Source: Deltaproteobacteria bacterium (GTDB lineage: Bacteria > Myxococcota_A > UBA9160 > UBA6930). From it: a DNA stretch of 64,000 nt. Position 1 is the first letter of the stretch. Every line of letters begins with the position of its first letter. Below the pieces are notes generated by a model. It saw only the letters and a list, made by a program, of their open reading frames with translations, did not search any database and was not told the DNA's origin. Shown here one piece after another: positions 28,964 through 37,787 of this stretch. The stretch is taken from the NCBI GenBank assembly GCA_016875395.1, contig VGRF01000019.1, positions 21,955 through 85,954 of the forward strand. Direction: 5' to 3'. A program made the position numbers and the translations under genes.

Positions 28964-29686
28964 CTAGACGGAGCGAAGGCGAAACGCGACGAGCGTTGCG
29001 TAGTGCTCGAAGCCGAGCCGCCTCGCGATCGCGAGCGCGGGCGAGTTGGTGAGCAGCGTCTGGTAGAGCACGAGCGCGCCCTGCGAGAGCGCGTGCTCGC
29101 ACATGGCGCTCACGACGCGCGTGCCGCATCCCGCGCCCCGCGAGCGCGGATGCGCGATCACGCAGGGATCGGAGACCGCCGCGGCTTGCGAACGCAGCTG
29201 CCCGAGCGCGCAGACCTTGGCACCGGCAAACGCGGCCCACGTGGGCGGGCGATCGGAGACGATCCCTGAGTGATCCCATTCGCCTGGCGCGGCGGCGTCA
29301 CGCACGGTTTCGAGGGCGCCGCCTTCCTCCGGCGCCAGCTGGCGAACGTCGTCCGAGCGCACGGGAGTGAAGCCTTCTGGCGCGAGCCAGCCCTGGTAGG
29401 AAGGACCGACGCTCCGTTCGGTAGCGGCTCCAAGCGCCAGCTCCACGCAGCGCGCGGCGTCTCGCGCGCCTGTGTTCGCAGCACGGTCCCGGAGCCGCGC
29501 GATCCAGGCGGGAGCAGCAGAGATCACGCAGCTCTCGCCCCGCGTGAAGCACCAGACCCCGAGCCAGCTGCCGAGCGCGGCATGTGGCGTGACGACGATG
29601 CCGGGCCGCGAGAGATCGTCGGGAGCGACGCCGAGGAAGCGAGCCCAATGGGCGCCGACGCGCTCGGTCGCTCCGCGCTCACTCAC
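28964..29686 (-). CDS. GNAT family N-acetyltransferase-like protein
   Basis: A 240-residue protein. The C-terminal half (about 130-240) has a GNAT-like fold with a degenerate acetyl-CoA loop (RSRGAGCGTRVVSAMCEHAL) and a strand ending ARRLGFEHYATLVAFRL. The N-terminal half lacks recognisable motifs. The GTG at 29686 overlaps the stop of the WS/DGAT gene as GTGA, so the two are translationally coupled. Confidence 0.75.
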   Translation of the reverse strand: MSERGATERVGAHWARFLGVAPDDLSRPGIVVTPHAALGSWLGVWCFTRGESCVISAAPAWIARLRDRAANTGARDAARCVELALGAATERSVGPSYQGWLAPEGFTPVRSDDVRQLAPEEGGALETVRDAAAPGEWDHSGIVSDRPPTWAAFAGAKVCALGQLRSQAAAVSDPCVIAHPRSRGAGCGTRVVSAMCEHALSQGALVLYQTLLTNSPALAIARRLGFEHYATLVAFRLRSV

Positions 29687-31095
29687 GCGACGCTCTTTTC
29701 CAGCTCCTCGAAGCTCGAGAGAATCGCGTCGGCGAACGCGGCGAGGCCGGGCACGAGGTGCGGATCGGCGATGCAGCCGAAGCTCAGCTGGCCCGCGTAG
29801 CTCGCGAGCGCGACGCCGAGGCCGACTCCCTCGGTCAGGTTCACGACCGGGGCGAGCGCGTGGAGCTTCGCGCCTAACAAGCGGAGCGGCTCGCTCGGCC
29901 CCGGGATGTTCGTCACGACGAGATTGAACGGGCGGTTCTGCAGCGCGACCCGCGCGGCGGCGCCGACCAGCGCGCTCGTGGTGAGCTCGGCGACCTCGTC
30001 CAGCAGCTCGAGGCCCTCGACTTGGTGTGAGGCCTTCGCGCGCGCGCTCGCCTCGCGAATCGCGGCATAGCGCTCGCGCACGTCGGAGATGCCGACCGCG
30101 AGCTCGATCACGCAGATCGCGACGCGATTGCCGCCGTCGTCCGGGTCGCCTGCGCGCCGCCGGTTCACCGGCACGCTCGCGCGCAGCGTGACTCCCTCGA
30201 CCTCGGCCCCCTCGGCGATCAGAAGTGAGCGGAGCGCGCCCGCGACGCACGCGAGTGCGACCTCGTTGACCGTGCCCCCGAGCCCGGCGCGCAGCGCATC
30301 TACACGCGACATGGCGAGCGAGCGCCAAGCGAAGCCACGCAGCGGGCCGAGCGGCGCGTTGAACGGAGTCGTCGGCGCGGGCTCGAGCGCGGCAGACAAC
30401 GTCTCGCCGAGCGTGGTCGCGCGCTCGACCGCGCGCGATGCGATGGACTCCAGCTCCTCCCGGCTCTCGAGCCAGCGCGGCAGCTTGCGCAGTGCGCCCA
30501 GCCAGCGTTCCGCGCGGTGCCCGATCTCGCGCCGTAACAACTCGTCGCGATCCGGCGCCGGTCGCGGCGTCCACGGGGGAGGCTCCGCGATCTGCTCGCC
30601 CTTCGCGCTGACGAGCAGCCGCCCGAACCAGTCGAAGCCGCCGACGCCGTCGACCATGCAGTGGTGCACCTTCGCGAGCAGCGCGCAGCGCGTGCGCGTC
30701 ACGCCCTCGATGAACCACAGCTCCCAGAGCGGCCGTTCGCGATCGACCGGCTCGGCGACGAGCCGCCCCACGAGCTTCGCGAGCTCGCGCTCGCCGCCCG
30801 GCTTCGGCAGCGCCGTGTGAAGCACGTGCAGCGCAAGATCGAAGCTCGCGTCGTCGACCCACACGGGGTGACGATCGACCGGCGCGAACGCGAGGCGTTG
30901 ACGCGTGCGCGGCACCGCGTGCAGGCGCGCCTCGATGCGCCGTCGAATCAGCGCGAGATCGAGCGCGCCGTCCGCACCTCGCAGCGGCTTCGCATCCAGC
31001 CAACACAACACGGCGACGTGCTGCGGCGCGTTCGCTCCCTCGAGATCGAGGAACAGGCGATCGCGCGCGCTGAGGCGTTCGGCGAAGGCGTTCAT
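29683..31095 (-). CDS. Wax ester synthase / diacylglycerol acyltransferase (WS/DGAT)
   Basis: A 470-residue bifunctional acyltransferase that makes wax esters or triacylglycerol from acyl-CoA. The active-site motif HHxxxDG is present as HHCMVDGVGG (about residue 140); the DRLFLDLEG start, the NEVALACVAGALR block and the NIPGPSEPL motif are those of the family. It implies neutral-lipid storage or a related acyl transfer. The ATG at 31095 is used. Confidence 0.93.
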   Translation of the reverse strand: MNAFAERLSARDRLFLDLEGANAPQHVAVLCWLDAKPLRGADGALDLALIRRRIEARLHAVPRTRQRLAFAPVDRHPVWVDDASFDLALHVLHTALPKPGGERELAKLVGRLVAEPVDRERPLWELWFIEGVTRTRCALLAKVHHCMVDGVGGFDWFGRLLVSAKGEQIAEPPPWTPRPAPDRDELLRREIGHRAERWLGALRKLPRWLESREELESIASRAVERATTLGETLSAALEPAPTTPFNAPLGPLRGFAWRSLAMSRVDALRAGLGGTVNEVALACVAGALRSLLIAEGAEVEGVTLRASVPVNRRRAGDPDDGGNRVAICVIELAVGISDVRERYAAIREASARAKASHQVEGLELLDEVAELTTSALVGAAARVALQNRPFNLVVTNIPGPSEPLRLLGAKLHALAPVVNLTEGVGLGVALASYAGQLSFGCIADPHLVPGLAAFADAILSSFEELEKSVA

Positions 31096-31187
31096 CTGCC
31101 CAGGGTAACTGCGTCAAGCGACAGCGAGCCGGACAAACGTCTCCGGCTATCTCGTGACCGCCTTCGCCGATCTTCCTTGTCGACTCC

Positions 31188-31217
31188 GCAAACGGCTCCG
31201 CAGACTCCGCCGTTTGC
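31188..31217. terminator. Inverted repeat between SRAP and WS/DGAT genes
   Basis: GCAAACGGC (31188-31196) and GCCGTTTGC (31209-31217) form a perfect 9-bp stem with a 12-base loop. It lies downstream of the minus-strand SRAP stop (31315) and upstream of WS/DGAT, so it could end the SRAP transcript. No T-run follows. Confidence 0.35.
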
Positions 31218-31314
31218 TGCGCGCTCCGCTTGCGGCCTCGGCCGACCTACGCGGGTTGTCGGTTCGACTTCGCGGTGGAGCTGGCGTGGAGAGGTACGCG
31301 TTGCTCCGCGGCAC

Positions 31315-31995
31315 TCAGAACAGCGCGCCCTGCTCGGCTTCGTCGAGGCAGCGGGCGTCGTCGTTGTGGACGTCGTTGACGCGGGTCGAGACGCGGCGGT
31401 GGGTCAGCTGCGCGCCGCGCGTCGCCGCGAGCTTCGCGAGCACGGCGTTGACGTCGCGCGCGCTCGGATCGAGCCACGCCTCGTAGCCCGGAGGATCGAC
31501 GAGGATCGGCATGCGCTCGTGGAGCGCCCGAATGTTCGGCGTCGCGGCAGTGGTCACGATTGTTAGGGACTCGAGCGCGCCGCCTGCGGGGGTGCGCCAG
31601 CGCTCCCAGAGGCCAGCGAAGGCGAACAGCTCGCCTTGCGGCAGTGCGATGTGGTAGGGCTGGCGCTCGCCGCGGGCGCCGCGCCATTCGTAAAAGCCGT
31701 CGGCGGGAACGAGGCAGCGGCGGCGCTCGGCGGCTTCGCGGAACGCGGGGCGCTCCGTCAGCGTCTCGACGCGCGCGTTGATGTGCTTGGCGGCGTCGCC
31801 CGCGTGCTTCGCCCAGAACGGGACGAGGCCCCAGTGCAGCTGCACCGCCTCGCGCGTGCCGAGAGGCGCGCGGATCGCGAGCACGGGCTGCGTGGGCGCG
31901 ACGTTGAAGCGCGGCACGAGTACCGGCGCGGCCTCGAGGCCGAAGTGCTCCGCGACCTCGGCCGCCGAGCGCGTGAGCGTGAAGCGTCCGCACAT
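31315..31995 (-). CDS. SOS response-associated (SRAP/YedK/HMCES) protein
   Basis: A 226-residue SRAP protein that crosslinks to abasic sites in single-stranded DNA through its N-terminal Cys. Key residues are present: Cys2 in MCGRF, the Asn of RFNVAPTQ, the Glu of DGFYEWRG and the His of LHERMP. No LexA-type box was recognised in the 247 bases upstream. Confidence 0.95.
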   Translation of the reverse strand: MCGRFTLTRSAAEVAEHFGLEAAPVLVPRFNVAPTQPVLAIRAPLGTREAVQLHWGLVPFWAKHAGDAAKHINARVETLTERPAFREAAERRRCLVPADGFYEWRGARGERQPYHIALPQGELFAFAGLWERWRTPAGGALESLTIVTTAATPNIRALHERMPILVDPPGYEAWLDPSARDVNAVLAKLAATRGAQLTHRRVSTRVNDVHNDDARCLDEAEQGALF

Positions 31996-32242
31996 GCGCC
32001 CACGGTAGGCCGCTCGCGAAGCGAGCAGCGAGCGGAGTCACGCGGAAGCGTAACGTGCGTTCCGCGGCGACGGAAGCGCGCGACACAATTGCGTGTCGGC
32101 TGCGCGCGGCAACGCGCGTGCAGGACCCCGCGCGATCTCCACGCGCGGCCAAAGCTCCGGCGGCGCGCCGCCTCCGGGCGCACGCTTCTTGCACGAACGT
32201 GCCCGGGGGCGTGCGTCTCGCACGCCGGATGCGGGGGCATTC

Positions 32243-33478
32243 ATGCGAACTACGAGCGTGCTGATCTCCGTCGCGCTGGTCGGATTCGGCTGTGCGCAGA
32301 GCACACCCTGGAAGGACTACCGCGAGACGCCCGTGATCGAACGCGGCGCGTGCGCGACGGTGATCATGCCCGGCGAGCAGGCGCCGCTCGGCAGCGAGCC
32401 GAACTGCCCGAATGGCTACTCCTCGCTCGGCGGCGCCACGGTCTACGACGAGAAGGACTACCAGCAACCGGGCTCGGGCAAGCGCGCGCTGAAGCGCGTG
32501 GCGCGCGTGCCCGCCGCCGTGCTCGGTGCGCCCGTCGCCGCCGGGGCTGCGGCTGCGAAGTCTGCGCGCGGCGCCTCGCAGTCCAGCTCGAGCCGCTCGG
32601 GCGGCATCGATCCGGCGCAGAGCACGCAGGATCAAGTCGAGCGGATGCGTCGCGAGATCCTCGAGCGCGAGCGCATGGGCCGCGGCCAGGCGCCGCCTGC
32701 TCACGCCGCTGGACCCGCCCCGAACCCTGCGCCGCAGCAGGTCGCGGCGCGAGCGCCGCGCGCGGGCGGTGCGAGCATCGCGGACGAGCTCGCGGCGCTG
32801 CGCGGGGCGCGCGCATCCGTAACGACTCCAGCGCGCGACGGTGCGCCGGCCGAGCCCCTGAGGAGCGCCGCTGCGGTCTCGGCGCCGCCGATCGCGGACC
32901 GCGTCGCCGATCGCGATGGGGACGGCGCGCCGGATCACTGGATCTATCGCGATGCGCAGGGTCGGCCCGAGCGCGAGCAGTACGACGAGAACGGCGACGC
33001 ACGGCAGGATCGCACGGCGTGGCTCGACGCCGTGACGGGCCGCGAGACGCGCGTCGAGGAAGACGCGAACCTCGACGGCCGCGTCGACACCTGGGTCGAG
33101 TACGTGGACGGCGCGCCCGCGCGCCAACGGCGCGACACGAATCACGACGGCAGCGCGGACCAGTGGAGTTATTACGACCGCACGGGCAAGCTCGCGCGCC
33201 AGGAGCAGGACCTCGACGGCGACGGCTACCGCAACCGCGAGACGCTCTATCGCGAGGGCAAGCTCGCGAAGCAGCGCGACGACCGAGACGGCGACGGGCG
33301 CTTCGACCTCGTCACGACCTACGATGCCGAGGAGCGCATCGCGCGCCGCGACGAGGATCGCGACGGCGACGGCAAGATCGACGCGCGCTCCATCTACGAG
33401 AAGGGCAAACTCGTGAGGCGCGAAGTCGTGACGGAAGCGCTCGACGACGGCGACGACCTCTCGCAGACGGAGTGGTGA
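32243..33478 (+). CDS. Lipoprotein with C-terminal DxNxDG repeats
   Basis: A 411-residue protein. The N terminus is a lipoprotein signal with Cys at 17 (VALVGFGC), a conserved-looking segment follows (about 20-75), then a low-complexity linker, and from about 215 seven repeats of the same 24-26-residue type as in the giant protein at 8501 (DRDGDGAPDHWIYRDAQGRP, DANLDGRVDTWVEYVDG and so on). Earlier in-frame starts would put the lipobox inside the protein, so the ATG at 32243 is preferred. A CAP-domain gene follows 22 bases later. The function is unknown. Confidence 0.85.
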   Translation: MRTTSVLISVALVGFGCAQSTPWKDYRETPVIERGACATVIMPGEQAPLGSEPNCPNGYSSLGGATVYDEKDYQQPGSGKRALKRVARVPAAVLGAPVAAGAAAAKSARGASQSSSSRSGGIDPAQSTQDQVERMRREILERERMGRGQAPPAHAAGPAPNPAPQQVAARAPRAGGASIADELAALRGARASVTTPARDGAPAEPLRSAAAVSAPPIADRVADRDGDGAPDHWIYRDAQGRPEREQYDENGDARQDRTAWLDAVTGRETRVEEDANLDGRVDTWVEYVDGAPARQRRDTNHDGSADQWSYYDRTGKLARQEQDLDGDGYRNRETLYREGKLAKQRDDRDGDGRFDLVTTYDAEERIARRDEDRDGDGKIDARSIYEKGKLVRREVVTEALDDGDDLSQTEW

Positions 33479-33500
33479 TGGCGCAGCGGAGACCGAGCTG

Positions 33501-34010
33501 ATGCCGCGCACGCCGCGCCACGCGTTCTGGATGCTGCTCGGCCTCTACGCCTGGCTCGCGCTCGTCGGCCCGATCGGCGCGCGCTGGGCGTTCGCCGCAG
33601 ACCCGCAGCTCGCACGCCTGGGGCAGCAGCTGCACGCCTCGGTCAACGACTTCCGCGCCGAGCACCGCCTGATCCGCTTGGAACGGCGCCCAGACCTCGA
33701 CGCCGTCGCGCGCGCCCACAGCGAAGACATGGTGAAGCGCGGCTTCTTCGCGCACGAGAACCCCGACGGCGATCAGTGGTGGAACCGGCTCGACCGCGCC
33801 GGCGTGCGCGACTTCACGCTCGCCGGCGAGAACGTCGCGCAAACCGACGAGGCCGACCCTAACAACGCCGTCCTCACGGGCTGGCAGAACAGCCCCGCCC
33901 ACCGCGAAAACCTCCTCGCCCGGCCCTTCAACTCGACCGGCATCGGCGTCGCCCGCGCCCCCGACGGCCGGCTCTTCTACACGCAGCTCTACGTGACGTT
34001 CCCGCGCTGA
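33501..34010 (+). CDS. Secreted CAP (SCP/PR1-like) domain protein
   Basis: A 169-residue protein with a signal or anchor helix (about 9-33) and a CAP domain: VNDFRAEHRLIRLERRPDLD, the His and Glu of ARAHSEDMVKRGFFAHENPDG, GENVA and the NSPAHRENLL block. Bacterial CAP proteins of this YkwD type act in the envelope or spores; the molecular role is mostly unknown. Probably co-transcribed with the repeat lipoprotein. Confidence 0.92.
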   Translation: MPRTPRHAFWMLLGLYAWLALVGPIGARWAFAADPQLARLGQQLHASVNDFRAEHRLIRLERRPDLDAVARAHSEDMVKRGFFAHENPDGDQWWNRLDRAGVRDFTLAGENVAQTDEADPNNAVLTGWQNSPAHRENLLARPFNSTGIGVARAPDGRLFYTQLYVTFPR

Positions 34011-34055
34011 GCCGCGACTCGACGCTCTGTTCCTGCCCCGCCGCTAGATGCGCGA

Positions 34056-34280
34056 CTACACCAAGACCCAGAGCAGGAACGCCCCGGTCGCCGCACACAC
34101 GATCCCCAGCGCCCGCAGCTCGATGCGATACACGCGCTCGTGGCCCTTCGCCCAGCCGGAGAATCCCTGCACGGCTCGGGCCCGCTGCTGCTGAATCGCC
34201 GGCGCCCGCACGAGCAGCGCGCCGCCGCCCAGGAACAGCGCGAACGCGAACAGCGCGATGATCGCCTCCGCGAGCGGCAC
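34056..34280 (-). CDS. Small two-helix membrane protein
   Basis: A 74-residue protein starting at GTG. Two hydrophobic helices (about 4-22, AIIALFAFALFLGGGALLV, and about 55-72, LGIVCAATGAFLLWVLV) flank a basic loop. It begins 4 bases after the stop of the secreted protein gene upstream. No family recognised. Confidence 0.6.
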   Translation of the reverse strand: MPLAEAIIALFAFALFLGGGALLVRAPAIQQQRARAVQGFSGWAKGHERVYRIELRALGIVCAATGAFLLWVLV

Positions 34281-34284
34281 GCGC

Positions 34285-35142
34285 TCAGAACCGCGCGCGC
34301 GTGTGGCGGTCGTCCCAATAGATCTCGACCTCGCGCGCATCGAGATCGATGGTGGGAGGCAGCACGACATAGCCGAGCACCACTTCGCCCTCGCTCAGCT
34401 GCCCGAGACGCCCTTGCAGCACGCCGAGCTGGCGGTCGCTCGTCGCGTCGGGCTGATACGTGATGTGCTCCTGCACGAAGGTGAAGTTCGGCCAGAACTC
34501 CTGCGCGCGATTCGAGCGCGCGGCGAAGAGCAGGACTTGGGCCGAGAGCGCAGCACCGCGCGCGCCATGCGCGGCGGCCAGGCGCTCCTCGAACGCGCGC
34601 GAGCGGGCGAAGGCAACCCGCGAGACGCCCTCGCCGCCCGCGGTTTCGCGTTCGAAGCGCGCCGGTGCGCGTTCCTGCGAGAGCTCGACGATCGCGAACA
34701 GGTCGGCGAGATCCTGCTCGCCGAGGCCGAGCTGGAGCGGGCCGACGTCGCGGCGCGGGGCCGCTTCCGCAGGCGCAACCGCCGCGCTCTGAAGCGCGGA
34801 CGCCGCTGCGCCGGGGGCGGCACCCGAACCCCCGGCGGCTTGCCCGGCGCCCAGCTCGCGAACTTGGCGGGCCTGATCGACCACGTTGTACGGGTTGTTA
34901 GGGTCCTGCGCCTCGTTCCAGATCTGCCAGGTGTGCGGCTTCGGCAAGTACGACGGGCGCACCGGCGGCATCTCGCCGGGCTCGACCTGCTTCGCACGCG
35001 AGCACGGGATCTGCGACTCGTGCTGCACGATGAAGATCGAGCCGTCGTGACATACACCCGAGATCGACTCGGCATGGGCGGCGGCGCTCGCCGCGAGGGC
35101 GAGCCCGAGCGCGCGTAGAAGCTGGGGACCGGCGTTCCGCAT
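34285..35142 (-). CDS. Secreted hypothetical protein
   Basis: A 285-residue protein with a signal peptide (about 1-24). After it comes GVCHDGSIFIVQHESQIPC, a Cys-bracketed segment, then a Pro-rich stretch, an Ala-rich linker (about 95-130) and a C-terminal alpha/beta region ending in EVEIYWDDRHTRARF. No family or catalytic motif recognised. It is probably periplasmic and in one unit with the small membrane protein. Confidence 0.7.
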   Translation of the reverse strand: MRNAGPQLLRALGLALAASAAAHAESISGVCHDGSIFIVQHESQIPCSRAKQVEPGEMPPVRPSYLPKPHTWQIWNEAQDPNNPYNVVDQARQVRELGAGQAAGGSGAAPGAAASALQSAAVAPAEAAPRRDVGPLQLGLGEQDLADLFAIVELSQERAPARFERETAGGEGVSRVAFARSRAFEERLAAAHGARGAALSAQVLLFAARSNRAQEFWPNFTFVQEHITYQPDATSDRQLGVLQGRLGQLSEGEVVLGYVVLPPTIDLDAREVEIYWDDRHTRARF

Positions 35143-35201
35143 GGGCAGCTTTTCCGGTTTGAACGCGGCTCAGTCTACTCGGAATTCGCGAGCAGAATCA
35201 A

Positions 35202-36110
35202 TCACTTCCGCGGCTCTTGCGAGCATTTCGCGGAGCTTCGGTGTTTGACTCGCGAGAGCGCGCGTTTGCGCGCGCAGTTGCCTCTTCGCGATGGCGCGCG
35301 AACTCGAGCAGCTCCGTCACCTCGCGCGGCCCGAGCCGCCGGACTCCGCCGAGTGGCAGGCGCGCGAGCAGCCCCCATGCGCTCTCTCACGAGTCGCACC
35401 ACGCGGTGCCCAAGCGCGTCCATCGCGCGGCGAATCTCGCGCTTGCGCCCTTCGCGCAGCACGAGCACCAGCTCGGTCTCGTTGCGCGCTTCGTCGTACG
35501 TCGCGGGCGAAACGTGCGCGGGCCGCATCGGCCCGTCGTCGAGCTCGATGCCCGCGCGCAGCCGCGCGAGCCCTTCGCGCTCGAGCTTCCCGCGCACGCG
35601 CACGCGGTACTCCTTGTCGACCTCGCGCGAGGGATGGAGCAGCGCGTGCGCGAGCTCGCCGTCGTTGGTCATCAGCACGAGGCCTTCGCTGCCGACATCG
35701 AGGCGGCCGACGGGGAACAGGCGCGCGCTCCGCGCTTCGCGGGGCATCAGGTCGTGCACCGTGCGCCGGTCGCCGCTGTGCGGATCGCTCAGCGTCGTGA
35801 TCACGCCGGGCGGCTTGTTGAGCAGCCAGTACTCGCGCGCTTCCGCGCTCAGCGGGTTCCCGTCGACGAGCACGGCGTCGCGCACGAGGTCGGCACGGTC
35901 GCCGAGCCGCGCGATCCTTCCGTTCACGGTGACGCGCCCCGCGCTGATCAGCTCCTCCGCCGCGCGCCGCGATGCGATGCCTGCCGCGGCGATCAGCTTC
36001 TGCAGACGCTCCGCGCTCGCCGTCTGCGGCTTCGCCTCGCGCGCTGCAGGCTTCGCTGCGTGCGGCGCAGCGCGCTTGCGTTCGTCGCCACGCCGGCGCG
36101 GCGGCTTCAT
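35202..36110 (-). CDS. rluB: RluB-like 23S rRNA pseudouridine synthase, apparently frameshifted near the C terminus
   Basis: Residues 1-250 are a normal RsuA/RluB-family enzyme: a basic tail, an S4 domain (RLQKLIAAAGIASRRAAEELI), the catalytic Asp in FPVGRLDVGSEGLVLMTND and the GRKREIRRAMDALGH block. After VRLVRERMG the frame becomes Arg/Ala-rich nonsense. Dropping one C from the run of five at 35372-35376 restores the expected ending LLARLPLGGVRRLGPREVTE and moves the stop to 35198. Either a sequencing or assembly indel or a genuine late frameshift is present; the catalytic core is intact either way. Confidence 0.88.
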   Translation of the reverse strand: MKPPRRRGDERKRAAPHAAKPAAREAKPQTASAERLQKLIAAAGIASRRAAEELISAGRVTVNGRIARLGDRADLVRDAVLVDGNPLSAEAREYWLLNKPPGVITTLSDPHSGDRRTVHDLMPREARSARLFPVGRLDVGSEGLVLMTNDGELAHALLHPSREVDKEYRVRVRGKLEREGLARLRAGIELDDGPMRPAHVSPATYDEARNETELVLVLREGRKREIRRAMDALGHRVVRLVRERMGAARAPATRRSPAARAARGDGAARVRAPSRRGNCARKRALSRVKHRSSAKCSQEPRK

Positions 36111-36253
36111 CGCGAGAGCCGCGATTCAAGCCGTGCGCGCGACCAACTCATCCCGAGGCCTCATGGGAGCCCGACGCCCCTGTTCGATCTTCTCGACCTC
36201 GCTCGGCTTCGCCTTGCTGCGCGCTTTGCTGCCGCGTGGGGCTTCGCTTGCGG

Positions 36254-36868
36254 TCAATGCAGCTCGCCCGGAGGCGGAGCGCTTTCGATGGCATCGGCGG
36301 TGTCGGCGTCGAGCGGCGTCACCGCGGCGGCGCTCTCCGGCGGCGGCAGCAGCTCCTCGACCTCGCGCAGCGTGGGCAGATCGTCGAGCTTGAGCAGGCC
36401 GAACACTTCGAGGAAGCGCTTGGTGGTCGCGTAGACGAGCGGACGGCCCGGCACTTCGCGATGGCCGGCGATGCGCACGAGCTTGCGGTCCACCAGCGAC
36501 TTCAGCACGGGCCCCGCATCGACGCCGCGCACGTGCTCGACCTCGGCGCGCGTCACGGGCTGTCGGTACGCGATCACCGCGAGCGTCTCGAGCGCCGCGC
36601 GCGTCAGCCGCAGCGCACGCTCGCGGTGCAGCGCGCGCAGGTACGGTGCCACGCTCGCGCTCGTGCGCAGCTGGTAGCCGCCCGCGACCTCGCAGATCTC
36701 GAGCGCGCGGCCCTGCTCTTCGTACTCGCGCGTGAGCTCGGCGACGATGCCGGCGACCTCGCTGGCTTCGAGGCCGGGCACGATCTCGGCGAGGCGCGCC
36801 GCGCTCACCGGCTCGCCGCCCGCCACGATCAGCGCCTCGACCAGCTGCTTCTGCTGCGCGCGTTCCAT
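36254..36868 (-). CDS. scpB: Segregation and condensation protein B
   Basis: A winged-helix subunit of the SMC-ScpAB condensin complex, 204 residues. It has the paired winged-helix domains: EALIVAGGEPVSAARLAEI, then LTRAALETLAVIAYRQPVTRAEVEHVRGVD and LVRIAGHREVPGRPLVYATT. The start shares one base with the scpA stop (TGATG), the usual coupled order. The C-terminal ~30 residues are an acidic, low-complexity tail. Confidence 0.95.
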   Translation of the reverse strand: MERAQQKQLVEALIVAGGEPVSAARLAEIVPGLEASEVAGIVAELTREYEEQGRALEICEVAGGYQLRTSASVAPYLRALHRERALRLTRAALETLAVIAYRQPVTRAEVEHVRGVDAGPVLKSLVDRKLVRIAGHREVPGRPLVYATTKRFLEVFGLLKLDDLPTLREVEELLPPPESAAAVTPLDADTADAIESAPPPGELH

Positions 36869-37716
36869 CACAGCCCCTCCACGGCGCGCGGGTCTTCCGC
36901 AATGCGCCGCCGCCATTCGTCCGCACCTTCTTCCGAGCGCCGCAGCCGGATCGGCCCGGTGGGCACGCCGTCGTCTTCGCCCACGCCCTGATACACGCGC
37001 AGCGCCGCCACGCGCACCAGCTCGAGCAGCGCGAGAAAGGTCGCGACGACGAGCGCACGCGAGGGCGGAGCGCCGCTCGGCGCCACGAACAGCTGCTCGA
37101 ACTCGAGCGAGGCGTCGCTGCTCCCGACCTGATCCATGATCGAGACCATGCGCTCGTAGACCGTCACCTGGTCGGCCTCGACCTCGTGCAGCCCCGGGCC
37201 CTGCGGCACGCGCGCGAGCACTTTGCGGAACGCGTCGAGCAGCGCAAGCAACGAGACCTCGATCTCGCGCTCGGCCTCGGGCGTAGGCGCAAGCTCGGCG
37301 GCCTGCGCCTTGAACACGTCGCGGCCCTCGCGCGGGAACTCGCCGAGCTTCTCCGCCGCTTCCTTGAAGCGCTCGTACTCGAGCAGGCGCGCCACCAGCT
37401 CTGCGCGCGGATCGGGGCCGTCCGACTCCTCACCGTCCTCGCTCGGCGGCAGGATCAGGCGCGACTTGATCCACGCGAGCGTCGCCGCCATCAGCAAGTA
37501 CTCCCCAGCGACGTCGAGCTGGAGCTCTTGCATCAGGTTCAAGTACTCGACGTACTGATCCGCGACGTCGGCCACCGAGAGCTCGGTGATGTCCATCTCG
37601 TTCTCGCGAATGAGATGGAGCAGCAGATCGAGCGGCCCCTCGAAGAGCGACAGCTTGATCGCGCACGTGGCGCTGGACGCGGACCCCACCGCGGCGGACG
37701 TACCCGATTCGTGCAT
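36868..37716 (-). CDS. scpA: Segregation and condensation protein A
   Basis: The kleisin of the SMC complex, 282 residues. The N-terminal SMC-neck-binding domain (KLSLFEGPLDLLLHLIRENEMDI ... DQYVEYLNLMQELQLDVAGEYLLMAATLA) and C-terminal cap-binding winged helix (SRALVVATFLALLELVRVAALRV) are clear. The ATG at 37716 follows GGAG. An unusual N-terminal extension of some 20 residues precedes the conserved KLSLFEGPLD. Confidence 0.94.
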   Translation of the reverse strand: MHESGTSAAVGSASSATCAIKLSLFEGPLDLLLHLIRENEMDITELSVADVADQYVEYLNLMQELQLDVAGEYLLMAATLAWIKSRLILPPSEDGEESDGPDPRAELVARLLEYERFKEAAEKLGEFPREGRDVFKAQAAELAPTPEAEREIEVSLLALLDAFRKVLARVPQGPGLHEVEADQVTVYERMVSIMDQVGSSDASLEFEQLFVAPSGAPPSRALVVATFLALLELVRVAALRVYQGVGEDDGVPTGPIRLRRSEEGADEWRRRIAEDPRAVEGL

Positions 37717-37787
37717 GCGAGCTCCGGGAGGCGACGAGACTGCGGAACGGGGGGTGGGTCGCACCCTACCCGATCGCCCTCGCGCCG

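Noticed and set aside
32076..32107. Imperfect hairpin (GACAC / GTGTC with outer GCGCGC arms) upstream of the repeat lipoprotein
   Set aside because: Stems are short and GC-rich and expected by chance at this base composition; no further support.
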